Below the pieces are notes generated by a model. The model was not told the DNA's origin. It was given only the letters and a program-made list of their open reading frames with translations, and did not search any database. A stretch of DNA of 64,000 bases, from the NCBI RefSeq assembly GCF_003344785.1, contig NZ_QPMK01000020.1, positions 1-64,000 of the forward strand. The letters run 5' to 3'. The stretch is from Thalassococcus profundi (lineage in GTDB: Bacteria > Pseudomonadota > Alphaproteobacteria > Rhodobacterales > Rhodobacteraceae). Made by a program: the position numbers and the translations under genes. How positions within the stretch are numbered: position 1 is the first letter of the stretch; the number at the start of each line of letters is the position of its first letter. Below, one piece after another: positions 42,065 to 51,102 of this stretch.

Positions 42065-43225
42065 TTAAGCTGCTGCAGTGCGGATCATATTCCGCGCGAT
42101 CAGTATTTGCTGAATCTGGGTTGTCCCCTCGTAGATGCGGAAGAGACGCACATCGCGATAGAAGCGCTCGACCGCATATTCGGCCATGTATCCTGCACCG
42201 CCGTGGATTTGCACTGCGCGATCGGCCACTCGACCTACCATCTCACTGGCAAACATCTTGCAGCAGGCAGCATCAGTCGACACGTTCTGACCAGCGTCCT
42301 TGCGGCGTGCTGTTTCTTCGATCATGCAACGCGCTGCGAAGGCCTCGGCGCGACTGTCAGCCAGCATGGCTTGGATCAGTTGCTTTTCAGCGATGGGTTC
42401 ACCGAATTGTTTGCGTTCAATCGCATAGGATAGGCTGTCACGGATCAGCCGTTCGGCGGCGCCCACACAGACGGCAGAAATATGCAGTCGGCCCCGATCA
42501 AGGACTTTCATTGCCGTTTTGAAGCCCTTGTTCAGACGGTCCGGCCCGCCGATGATGTTCGAGGCAGGCACGCGGACATTGTCAAGGATGACGTCGCATG
42601 TGTGCGAACCCTTCTGCCCCATCTTCCTGTCAGGCTGGCCAAGCGTTATGCCCGGCGTCCCTGCCTCGACGAGAAAAGCGCTTACGCCGGCAGAACCTTT
42701 CACCTCTGGACTGGTCCGGGCAAAAACCGTGAATAGATCGGCACGCGGCGCATTGGTAATGTAGCGCTTCGTGCCGTTCAGTAGGAAATCGTTTCCATCA
42801 CGCCGCGCAGTGGTGCGCAGACCGCCAGCATCCGAACCAGCATCTGGCTCGGTTAGGGCGAAGGATGCGATCATATCTCCGGAGGCGAGAGCTGGTAGAT
42901 ACTTCGCCTTCTGCTCGTCGGTTCCATCGATGATGATTCCCTGCGAGCCGATCCCGTTGTTTGTGCCAACTAGCGACCGGAACGCAGGCGAAGCCTGGCC
43001 AAGAACGAAAGCGGCTTGCACTTCCTCTATCATCGACAAGCCAAGCCCGCCGAAATCCTCCGGGATCGACATGCCGAAAAGGCCCATCGTGCGGATTTCA
43101 TCGACCAGCATAGGCGGAATCACATCTTCATCGGCGACGCGATCCTCGTAAGGGATTAGTCGCTCTTTCACGAAGCGGTCGAGCGCGTCGAGAAACTGGG
43201 AAAGGGTATCTGTATCAAGGGCCAT
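42065..43225 (-). CDS. Acyl-CoA dehydrogenase
   Basis: A 386-residue flavin acyl-CoA dehydrogenase: FGMSIPEDFGGLGLSMIEEV, ASFALTEPDAGSDAGGLRTT, LHISAVCVGAAERLIRDSLS and the C-terminal catalytic segment VRLFRIYEGTTQIQQI (Glu of YEGT). It would convert adipyl-CoA to 2,3-didehydroadipyl-CoA, passing electrons to EtfBA encoded at 53645-55323. It follows the IclR gene by 15 bases. The substrate is inferred from the pathway. Confidence 0.88.
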   Translation of the reverse strand: MALDTDTLSQFLDALDRFVKERLIPYEDRVADEDVIPPMLVDEIRTMGLFGMSIPEDFGGLGLSMIEEVQAAFVLGQASPAFRSLVGTNNGIGSQGIIIDGTDEQKAKYLPALASGDMIASFALTEPDAGSDAGGLRTTARRDGNDFLLNGTKRYITNAPRADLFTVFARTSPEVKGSAGVSAFLVEAGTPGITLGQPDRKMGQKGSHTCDVILDNVRVPASNIIGGPDRLNKGFKTAMKVLDRGRLHISAVCVGAAERLIRDSLSYAIERKQFGEPIAEKQLIQAMLADSRAEAFAARCMIEETARRKDAGQNVSTDAACCKMFASEMVGRVADRAVQIHGGAGYMAEYAVERFYRDVRLFRIYEGTTQIQQILIARNMIRTAAA

Positions 43226-43240
43226 TATGCTCTCTATTGT

Positions 43241-44035
43241 TCAGGGTGCGACCGCCGCAACGCGGCGGACAAGATCGACAAGGCGGTGCGCGACGTCGCT
43301 TTCGATCCAATCGCGCGTAAGGGTTTGCGAAGGACCGCCGCAGTTGAAGGCAATGATGGGTGAGCCGTCCGTCGGCACGAAGGGCACTGCTACTGCGTTC
43401 ACATCACGCTTCCACTCCGTGAAGGACGTGCAATAACCGTACTGTTGGTAGTCTTCGATAGCTGCTTCGATTCCGGGCTGCACATTCGGCCAGTTGTCAC
43501 CCTCATGTTCCTCCACAAGGGCCAGAATTCTGGCCTGCTCATCCGGGCCGTGTGCCGCTATGCAGGCGCGACCAACCGCGGTAGTGGCCAGTTTAATATG
43601 GGCACCAACCTCAATCGCCAGCGTGACGGCGTTGGTGCCCTTGCACCGCTCTAGATAGACCATCGATAGTCGGTCACGACTGGCCATGGCCGCCGGCATA
43701 CCTGTGTAATCGGCTAATTCCTGCATAAAGGGCTTTGCGAGTTGCCGCAGCGGAATCCCTGCAAGGCAGGAGAAACCCAGCGAAAGCACTGGAGGGGCCA
43801 GTCGATAGCGTGCTGTATCCGGATCGTAGCTGAGGTATTCCAGCTTGTTCAGTGTATAGGCCAGCCTTGAGACCGTCGATCTGCTCAGGCCAGTGCGCTC
43901 GGCCAACTCACCATTCCCCAGAGCTTCCCCTTCCCGCCGAAAGGCCCGCAACAGCTCCAAGCCGCGCGCCAACGCCGTGACAAAATCGCGGTCCTGTCTC
44001 TCGGCGTCCTTGGTGCGGTCTTTCCTTGGTCTCAC
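43241..44035 (-). CDS. IclR-family regulator
   Basis: A 264-residue IclR-type protein: winged helix ALGNGELAERTGLSRSTVSR near residues 38-57, then the effector domain with LKLATTAVGRACIAAHGPDE, YCTSFTEWKRDVNAVAVPFV and PIIAFNCGGPSQTLTRD. It is divergent from the aldehyde dehydrogenase gene and probably controls both arms of the cluster. IclR relatives control adipate/beta-ketoadipate genes elsewhere. It precedes the acyl-CoA dehydrogenase in the same direction, so it is autoregulated with the operon. The intergenic 44036-44206 likely holds both promoters. Confidence 0.88.
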   Translation of the reverse strand: MRPRKDRTKDAERQDRDFVTALARGLELLRAFRREGEALGNGELAERTGLSRSTVSRLAYTLNKLEYLSYDPDTARYRLAPPVLSLGFSCLAGIPLRQLAKPFMQELADYTGMPAAMASRDRLSMVYLERCKGTNAVTLAIEVGAHIKLATTAVGRACIAAHGPDEQARILALVEEHEGDNWPNVQPGIEAAIEDYQQYGYCTSFTEWKRDVNAVAVPFVPTDGSPIIAFNCGGPSQTLTRDWIESDVAHRLVDLVRRVAAVAP

Positions 44036-44206
44036 GACATCCCTCCTCGGGAAGAATTATGCGTCTTGAAACACATCTAAACGATCGATAACGTCCGCGT
44101 CAATACTGTGGTAAACTTTTCCGCTATGCGGAAAACTAAAGTCGTCCATCTGGTCCCCTTCGTGCCGGATCCTGCGGATGACACAACTGAGCGAGGGCAT
44201 AACGCC

Positions 44207-45661
44207 ATGAAAGAAATGAATTATCCGACCATCCAGCACCTCATCGGACGGGACTGGATCGCTTCTCCCACGCCGGAGGATCGTGCAGTCATAAACCCTG
44301 CAAACGGGCAAACTATCGGACAGATTCCGCAGGCTAGCGCCGCAGATCTGGACCATGCGGTTCACTCGGCCGAATCAGCTTTTCGCCGATGGAAAAACAG
44401 CTCTCCCATGGAACGAAGTGCAATTTTGCGACGGTTTGCCGACCTGCTGCGCCAAAATGACAGACTGATCGCTGGCTGGATCACTCTCGATGAAGGCAAG
44501 CCGCTGGCTGAGGCCTTGGCTGAGGTCCGCGCCTCAGCTGACCACGTCGACTGGCACGCCGAGGAATGTCGGCGCATTTATGGGCGCATCATTCCATCGC
44601 GCAGCCCGGGGGTACAGCAGCTTGTCGTGCGCGAACCGATAGGCGTCTGCCTTGCCATCACGCCTTGGAATTTTCCGCTGAGCCAAGCGGTACGCAAGGT
44701 CGCGGCGGCGCTTGCGTCAGGTTGCACGATGATCTTGAAAGCCCCGGCAGAGGCTCCGGCGGGCTGCATGGCAATTGCGCGCTATCTGCTGGATGCAGGC
44801 TTGCCCGAAGGCTGTCTGAACCTTGTCTGGGGTAATGCGGCCTTCATTTCGGAAACTCTTATTGCGCGCCCCGAGGTGCGCAAGATCACCTTCACCGGTT
44901 CGGTCGAGGTGGGCAAGCATCTGGCAGAATTGGCTGGCCGCCACATGAAGCGGGCGACGATGGAACTCGGCGGTCACGCGCCCGTATTGGTGTTCGACGA
45001 CGCCGATGCCACGGCCGCGGCGCGCGCCTTGGCGGGCAACAAGCTGCGCAATGCAGGCCAGGTGTGCATCGCCCCAACCCGGTTTTACGTACAACAAGGC
45101 ATCTACGACCGATTTCTGTCCGAGCTAGTTTCAGCATTTGAGAGCGTAAAGGTGGGCGATGGTTTAACCGAGGGCACACAGATGGGGCCATTGTGTCATC
45201 GCGGACGCGTGAATGCGATGGAAAAGCTCGTCGAGGATGCCCGCGAAAACGGTGCACGGGTGTTGACGGGAGGCAAAAGGGTTGGGAATCATGGTAACTT
45301 CTATGCCCCGACAGTCGTCGATACGCCCAACGACGACATCGACTTGATGCGCGAAGAACCCTTCGGCCCGATTGCTGTCGTCTCGTCTTTTCGTGAAATA
45401 GAGGACGGACTGTCGCGGGCCAACGGGCTACCCTTCGGGCTGGCGTCCTATGTCTTTACCAATTCGTTGGAGCGTGCAGATAAAGCAGCTGCGGGTTTGC
45501 AGGCAGGTATGGTAAGCATCAACCAGTTCGGCCTGGCTCTGCCCGAGACTCCGTTTGGCGGCGTAAGAGACAGCGGCTATGGGACTGAAGGCGGGACAGA
45601 AACCTTCGAAGGCTATCTCAATACCAAATTTATCTCGCGCAATCGAGCGCCAGTGCTGTGA
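44207..45661 (+). CDS. Aldehyde dehydrogenase (SSADH-like)
   Basis: A 484-residue NAD(P)-dependent aldehyde dehydrogenase: PWNFPLSQAVRKVAAALASG, FTGSVEVGKHLAELAGRH, catalytic Glu in MELGGHAPVLVF and catalytic Cys in NAGQVCIAPTRFYV, ending with ETPFGGVRDSGYGTEGGTET. ATG 44207 follows GAGGG; upstream in-frame sequence overlaps the divergent promoter region and is not typical. By position it oxidises 6-oxohexanoate to adipate (the ChnE step). Its stop overlaps the ribosome site of the next gene. Confidence 0.9.
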   Translation: MKEMNYPTIQHLIGRDWIASPTPEDRAVINPANGQTIGQIPQASAADLDHAVHSAESAFRRWKNSSPMERSAILRRFADLLRQNDRLIAGWITLDEGKPLAEALAEVRASADHVDWHAEECRRIYGRIIPSRSPGVQQLVVREPIGVCLAITPWNFPLSQAVRKVAAALASGCTMILKAPAEAPAGCMAIARYLLDAGLPEGCLNLVWGNAAFISETLIARPEVRKITFTGSVEVGKHLAELAGRHMKRATMELGGHAPVLVFDDADATAAARALAGNKLRNAGQVCIAPTRFYVQQGIYDRFLSELVSAFESVKVGDGLTEGTQMGPLCHRGRVNAMEKLVEDARENGARVLTGGKRVGNHGNFYAPTVVDTPNDDIDLMREEPFGPIAVVSSFREIEDGLSRANGLPFGLASYVFTNSLERADKAAAGLQAGMVSINQFGLALPETPFGGVRDSGYGTEGGTETFEGYLNTKFISRNRAPVL

Positions 45662-45669
45662 GGATGCCC

Positions 45670-47709
45670 ATGCCTGTTGAATTAAGCTTCTCAAATGGCG
45701 CAGCAATTCTGACCATAGACAATTCGCCGCTTAACCTAATCAACGCGGAGGTTCGGGCTGGAATACAACAATGTATCTTCCAAGTCCTCGAAACTGGCGC
45801 TACCAGGCTGATTATCACCGGCGCAGGAACGACGTTCGTCGCGGGCGCGGATGCGAAGGAATTCGGACAGTTGCCTGTTGATCCACAACTAAATGACGTG
45901 CTGTTGCAACTTGCGCACCTTCCGATTCCGACTATCGCAGCCATCAACGGGGCTGCGCTTGGTGGGGGACTAGAGATTGCTCTGGCTTGCTGCTATCGCA
46001 TCGCCTCAACTTCTACCAAACTGGGCCTGCCAGAGGTAAACTTGGGGATCGTGCCTGGCGCAGGGGGAACCCAAAGACTGCCGCGACTTATCGGTATTGA
46101 AGCTGCGCTTGACATGATCGTCACCGGGAAGGCTGTTTCCGCCGAGCAGGCACTGAAAATAGGACTGATCCAGCTGCTAGCCGATGACCCGCTTGGCGCG
46201 GCCATAGCTCTCGATGACGCTGTTCTAGAGGCGGCACAGGCACCCGACAATCTTCCTTCACCAATGCCAAACCACTTCGCAGCGGAAGTCGCCCGCGCGC
46301 AGGTAGCGCGGCGTATGCCTGGCCAGAATGCCCCGCATGTTGCGGTGGACCTGGTCGCGGCCAGCGCGATGACGCCGCTGCACGACGCACTGGCCAGCGA
46401 GCGCGCTGCGTTTTTGGACCTTCGTGCCTCGGATCAGGCGCGGGCCCTTAGGCACGTTTTCTTCACCGAGCGTACCGCAACCAACAAGGGGCGCACCTAC
46501 CCCCGACCTTCCCGAGATGCTGAAACCGCCATCGTGGTCGGTGGTGGTAATATGGGAGCAGCTATTGCGTACACGCTAGCGACCGCAGGGATCTCGGTGA
46601 CTGTCGTCGAACGCAGTGCCTCGTCCGCAGAGTGGGCCAGAGAAAACCTGCAAAAGCTGATTGATCAGGGTATCAGTCGCGGCATTCTGTCCCCCGATGC
46701 GGGAAAGGCGGTTGAGGACCGGCTGGTTACGGTCTCAGGCTATGACGCTCTGCCACCAACCGATCTAGCAATCGAGGCGGCCTTCGAGGATTTTGCGGTC
46801 AAGAGCGCGATCTTGACCGAACTCGAAGGTGCTCTGCCGCCCGAGACGATTATTGCCACAAACACATCCTATCTCGATGTAAATCGGCTTTCTGATGGGT
46901 TGAAGCACCCAGCACGCTTTGTAGGGATTCATTTCTTCAGTCCTGCGCATATTATGAAGCTTCTGGAAGTCGTCAGGAGCGACCGAACGTCAGACGATAC
47001 ATTAGGTGCAGCATTTGTGCTGGCGCGCAGGCTTGGTAAAATCCCGGTACTGTCTGGTGTTTGCGATGGCTTCATCGGAAACCGAATTTTGTCTAGCTAC
47101 CGTCACGCCGCTAATCGCCTTCTGGTGAAGGGGGCTATTGTCGACGAGATCGACGCGGCTATGCGCGGATTCGGTATGGCGATGGGTCCATATGCTGCAC
47201 AGGACATGTCGGGGCTGGACATCGCCTACGCGAATATCCGTCGCAAGGCCGCTGCAGAAGGGAACTGCTGTGGTCACATGCCCTTGGTCGAGCGGCTGGT
47301 CGAAAAGCACAAACGCCTAGGACGCAAATCGGGCGCCGGATGGTACGACTATGGGCCGGACGGCAAACCCTCACCTTCGGAGCTGGTCGCTAGCGAAATA
47401 CTCCGTGTCTCAGAAGAAATGAACTTCACTCGCCGGGAGTTCTCAGCTGACGAAATCGTAGAAAGGCTCTTGCTCGCAATGGTGGCGGAAGCCTGCGATA
47501 TCCTTGACGAAGGCGTCGCAGAAAAACCGCAAGACATCGACCTAGTAATGATTCACGGCTACGGATTTCCCCGCTGGCGGGGAGGCCTGATGCACCACGC
47601 CAAAAATATCGGCAAGGATCGGTTGGCCGCGCTGTTTAGCGCGCTTGTCAAAGAGGACCCTTGCGACTGGAGGGTGCCTCGTTATTTAGAAAGGGTTTTC
47701 GCGACCTGA
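45670..47709 (+). CDS. Enoyl-CoA hydratase/3-hydroxyacyl-CoA dehydrogenase fusion
   Basis: A 679-residue FadJ/FadB-type protein. The N-terminal hydratase has VAGADAKEFGQLPVDPQLND, AAINGAALGGGLEIALACCY and LGLPEVNLGIVPGAGGTQRL (both catalytic Glu present). The C-terminal dehydrogenase has AIVVGGGNMGAAIAYTLATA and RFVGIHFFSPAHIMKLLEVV. It would hydrate 2,3-didehydroadipyl-CoA and oxidise the 3-hydroxy product to 3-oxoadipyl-CoA. ATG 45670 is chosen because GAGG lies 6 bases ahead; earlier GTG or ATG starts exist. The IS remnant begins right at its stop codon. Confidence 0.9.
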   Translation: MPVELSFSNGAAILTIDNSPLNLINAEVRAGIQQCIFQVLETGATRLIITGAGTTFVAGADAKEFGQLPVDPQLNDVLLQLAHLPIPTIAAINGAALGGGLEIALACCYRIASTSTKLGLPEVNLGIVPGAGGTQRLPRLIGIEAALDMIVTGKAVSAEQALKIGLIQLLADDPLGAAIALDDAVLEAAQAPDNLPSPMPNHFAAEVARAQVARRMPGQNAPHVAVDLVAASAMTPLHDALASERAAFLDLRASDQARALRHVFFTERTATNKGRTYPRPSRDAETAIVVGGGNMGAAIAYTLATAGISVTVVERSASSAEWARENLQKLIDQGISRGILSPDAGKAVEDRLVTVSGYDALPPTDLAIEAAFEDFAVKSAILTELEGALPPETIIATNTSYLDVNRLSDGLKHPARFVGIHFFSPAHIMKLLEVVRSDRTSDDTLGAAFVLARRLGKIPVLSGVCDGFIGNRILSSYRHAANRLLVKGAIVDEIDAAMRGFGMAMGPYAAQDMSGLDIAYANIRRKAAAEGNCCGHMPLVERLVEKHKRLGRKSGAGWYDYGPDGKPSPSELVASEILRVSEEMNFTRREFSADEIVERLLLAMVAEACDILDEGVAEKPQDIDLVMIHGYGFPRWRGGLMHHAKNIGKDRLAALFSALVKEDPCDWRVPRYLERVFAT

Positions 47710-48482
47710 CGGTCAAAGTCCCGCGCCATAAGGCGCTGCCCCAGCAACTTAACACAGTGCATCTTCGTCTCGACGCGGCTTAGGCGGTGATGGTCTTCCA
47801 AGACTTTGCGTTCTTACCTGGTGGGATAACGGCGTGGACGCCACGGTCCGCAATCGCGTCCTGGCATTTTCGTGTGTCATACGCACCGTCAGCCGTGACA
47901 CTGCTGGTCTGCCGGGATCTGTTCAAGAAGGTTGGGTAACACTGGAGCGTCACCGATGTGGCTCCCGGTGATCTGAACAGCGCGCACTTCCAACGTTTGC
48001 TCGTCGATCCCGAGGTGGATCTTGCGCCAGACCCGTCGCTTGGGGCCGCCATGCTTGCGGGCATGCCACTCACCTTCAAGCTTGATCCCCGTGCTGTCCA
48101 CCAACAAGTGCAACGGCCCTTTGGAGCCGCGATACGGGATGTTCACGGCCAGGGTCTTCTGGCGCCGGGACAGGGTGCTGAAGTCGAGCACCGTCCAGTC
48201 GAGACCGATCAGCCGCAACAGGCTCTCGACGAACCCGGTCGCCTGTCGCAAGGCCATGCCGAACAGGACCTTCATCGAAAGACAGGTCTGGGTCGCGGCG
48301 TCGCTGTAACTCTTCTGCCTGTCGGCACGGCCTCCCAGCTCATCTCGGGGTCAAACCAGATCGTCAGCGAGCCACGGCGCTTGAGCGCTTCGTTATAAGC
48401 GGGCCAGTTCATGGTCTTGTATGTCGGGGTTGTCGGTCTGCTCATGCACCTCAGCTACCACGCTGGATTCATAAGATGAGTC
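47710..48482 (-). pseudogene. Decayed IS5-family transposase/IS remnant
   Basis: Minus-strand pieces of an IS5-type DDE transposase: PTTPTYKTMNWPAYNEALKR and WFDPEMSWEAVP at the start, MKVLFGMALRQATGFVESLL with HLLVDSTGIKLEGEWHARKH in the middle, and VTADGAYDTRKCQDAIADRG further on, each in a different frame. At least two frameshifts and a deletion remove the C-terminal part before KMHCVKLLGQRLMARDFD. A terminal-repeat-like GGATTCATAAGATGAGTCC lies at 48464-48482. No intact transposase remains. The left end abuts the stop of the preceding gene. Confidence 0.8.
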
Positions 48483-48789
48483 CGACACGGGATTTGTGCA
48501 TGCATGCCCCCATTGGTGCAAGTGATTTTTTGAACGGCGCGAGCGTGTGATCGGGTGCGGTCATGTATCAGGCCTCTGTGTGCGGCGCTGATGTAACCGC
48601 GGGCCGGTATGGCGATGCGCGGACCAGAGGCATATCAACAAACCGAGCTCGGTGGCTCCTGCACAAATGCTGCTTTCTCTGACCCGGATCTGATCGATCC
48701 TTTGCCCTTACTTTTCAGTGACCTCCTCACACTCCCAACTTACCGGGACGTCGTGGCATGCCGTCTTCGCTATGCCATCGCCGCCACCG

Positions 48790-49797
48790 GATTCCGGTAA
48801 TCCTCTTGTTTCATTATGATGGCCCAGAGGCCACGCGCCATCTTGTTGGCCAGCGCAATCGCGGCGACCCATGCGCGGCTTGCGGGTTAGTAGGCGTTTC
48901 AGCCAGCCATTATTCGGTGTGTCAAACCGCTCGACAGCCTGGAGGACAGCCATAGCGCCAGAGACCAAGAGTGTCCGGAGTCGCGCTGTCGCATCTTCGA
49001 GGTCTTCCCGAGCCGGGCTTTGCCGCCCGTCGAGTGCTGCTTCGGCACAAGCCCAAGCCAGGCGGCAAAATCGCACCCGCGCCGGAAGGTGGCCAGGTCA
49101 CGGGCAAATGTCTCGATCGCAAGCGCCGTGACAGGAACCACGCCCGGCATGGTTTGTGTTCGGCGCACCAAGTCGGCTTTCTTGGCGGCACATCGCATCT
49201 TCGCGTCAAGCTCTGCAACACGCGTATTCAGCCCCTCAATCTGCCCCAGATACATCCGGCCGAGGTCACGAACCTCAGCATGCAGCGCGGTGTCATCACC
49301 TGCGATTGCGTCCGCGAGTCGCTTGAGATGGGCAGGCCCGCGGGCCGCGACCAATCCGTGTTCGGCGAGGTGGCCGCGTAAAGCGTTGATCATCTGGGGG
49401 CGCTGGCCGACAAACATCTGCCGCGTGCGAAACAGCATGGCACGGGCCTGCTGATCTTCCGTCTTCACTGCGAAAAAGCGCATGGTTGGACGCAATGCAG
49501 CCTCCAAGATGGCCTCTGCATCGGTCGCATCATTCTTCTGGCGTTTGACGAACGGCTTCACATAGACCGGCGGTATCAACCGCACGTCGCACCCCAGCTT
49601 CTCAAATTCGCGGCCCCAGCCATACGCCGTGGCCACGCCTCCATGGCGATCATGCATTTGGGTTGCTGTGCCACGAACGCGAGAAACTGGCCTCGTGAAA
49701 GCTTTTTGCGAAACGCGACTGACCCATCATTGTACGCACCATGCAACTGGATAACGCGCTTTGCCAAGTCGACACCGATAATTTTAATTTCGGACAT
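48790..49797 (-). pseudogene. Decayed IS110-family transposase
   Basis: Minus-strand IS110-type transposase broken into frames: the DEDD-domain N-terminus (KIIGVDLAKRVIQLHGAYND), the middle EFEKLGCDVRLIPPVYVKPF with KNDATDAEAILEAALRPTMR, the transposase domain TMPGVVPVTALAIETFARDL and GCDFAAWLGLVPKQHSTGGK, and a C-terminal piece in a third frame (TLLVSGAMAVLQAVE). At least two frameshifts make it inactive. The stretches 48483-48789 and 49798-50084 have no gene; the latter should hold the promoter of the downstream catabolic genes. Confidence 0.85.
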
Positions 49798-50084
49798 AGA
49801 TGCTCCTTCCTTCTGTGATGGCTTTTAACGCTCATCATAGTGGCACATTGCGATGCCGTCGGGAGGGGGTATCCACGCCATCAACAGAGCCTAGTAACGG
49901 GCATATCTGCCTCACGACAGGCTGAGCACGATCATACTATTTCCAAAGCAGGATTGTTCAATACATGGCGCATTTTTCGCCCTTACTCCGAGATAATTGG
50001 CGTATGCCGTTGACCGTTTGACGTCTTCGAGATTGGCGACGTCAGTTGGTGGCTTTGCCAAATGTTATGCTTGGGAGGATAAAC

Positions 50085-50987
50085 ATGGAAATCAGTAGAG
50101 AAGCCGATACGCTGCGGGCGCTTTATCAGAATTGGACCGATCAGATGGTCGAGAACCCAGACCTGACGATCGCGAACCTGCGCAGCATGTTCGATGAATG
50201 GGGGCAGCCCGCACTAGAGCCGGAAAACGTTAGCTACAAAAGCGATCATGTCGGAGGAGTTGAGGCTATCTGGGCCCTACCAGCCGGGGCAGATACCTCG
50301 CGTGTAATTGTTTACACTCATGGTGGCGGCTTTGCCGTCGGCTCAGCCGATAGTCATCGAAAAATGGCAGGGCACCTCGCTAAGGTGCTTGGGGTTACGT
50401 CGGTGATCCTGCACTATCGGCGCGCACCCGAGCACCCATTTCCGGCGCAGATCGAAGATGCAGTAGCCGCATACAAAGCGCTGCTGGATAAGGGTTTCAA
50501 GGCAAGAAATATTCTGACGGCTGGCGACAGTGCTGGCGGCAATCTTGCCATCGCCAGCGTGCTGAAGTTACGCGAACTTGGGTTGCCACTGCCCGGAGCG
50601 GTCATCGCCTATTCGCCCTGGCTCGACATGGCGATGCGCGGGGAAACACTGGAAACCAACGCGGAAACCGATGCGCTAGTCGGCAAACCGATCCTCGAAG
50701 CGATGGCGGGGATGTTCCTCGGTGAAGGCACGGATCCGCTTAATCCGTTGGCCAACCCGCTGGAGAACGATTTCACCGGTTACCCGCCGCTCTATATCAA
50801 TGCCGGAGGGGCCGAGACGCTTAAGAGCGATGCCGAACGGTTGCACGAAAAGGCCAAGGCACAGGGCGTAAACGTGACCCTGTCTATCGTCGAAGGCATG
50901 CAGCATGTCTTTCCCGCGCTTTCGGGACGCGCGCCCGAGGCAAACGAGGAACTTGGTCGCATCGCCGCATGGTATCGGGCCCTCTGA
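50085..50987 (+). CDS. Alpha/beta hydrolase (lactonase/esterase, HSL family)
   Basis: A 300-residue hormone-sensitive-lipase-family hydrolase with oxyanion motif YTHGGGFAVGS near residue 85, nucleophile elbow TAGDSAGGNLAIAS near residue 146, the acid in GTDPLNPLAN and His in GMQHVFPAL. GGGAGG precedes ATG 50085. By position, directly before the Baeyer-Villiger monooxygenase, it would open epsilon-caprolactone to 6-hydroxyhexanoate, as ChnC does in characterised clusters. Confidence 0.9.
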   Translation: MEISREADTLRALYQNWTDQMVENPDLTIANLRSMFDEWGQPALEPENVSYKSDHVGGVEAIWALPAGADTSRVIVYTHGGGFAVGSADSHRKMAGHLAKVLGVTSVILHYRRAPEHPFPAQIEDAVAAYKALLDKGFKARNILTAGDSAGGNLAIASVLKLRELGLPLPGAVIAYSPWLDMAMRGETLETNAETDALVGKPILEAMAGMFLGEGTDPLNPLANPLENDFTGYPPLYINAGGAETLKSDAERLHEKAKAQGVNVTLSIVEGMQHVFPALSGRAPEANEELGRIAAWYRAL

Positions 50988-51102
50988 GACCTGTACTCGC
51001 ACTGCATTGCGGTGCGGTGCGAGACAAACCCCTACGAAACATTCATCTAGCATCTCACCCGCAATCTGCGGGGCGGAGCGGTCTTACTCTGGGAGGAGTG
51101 AT

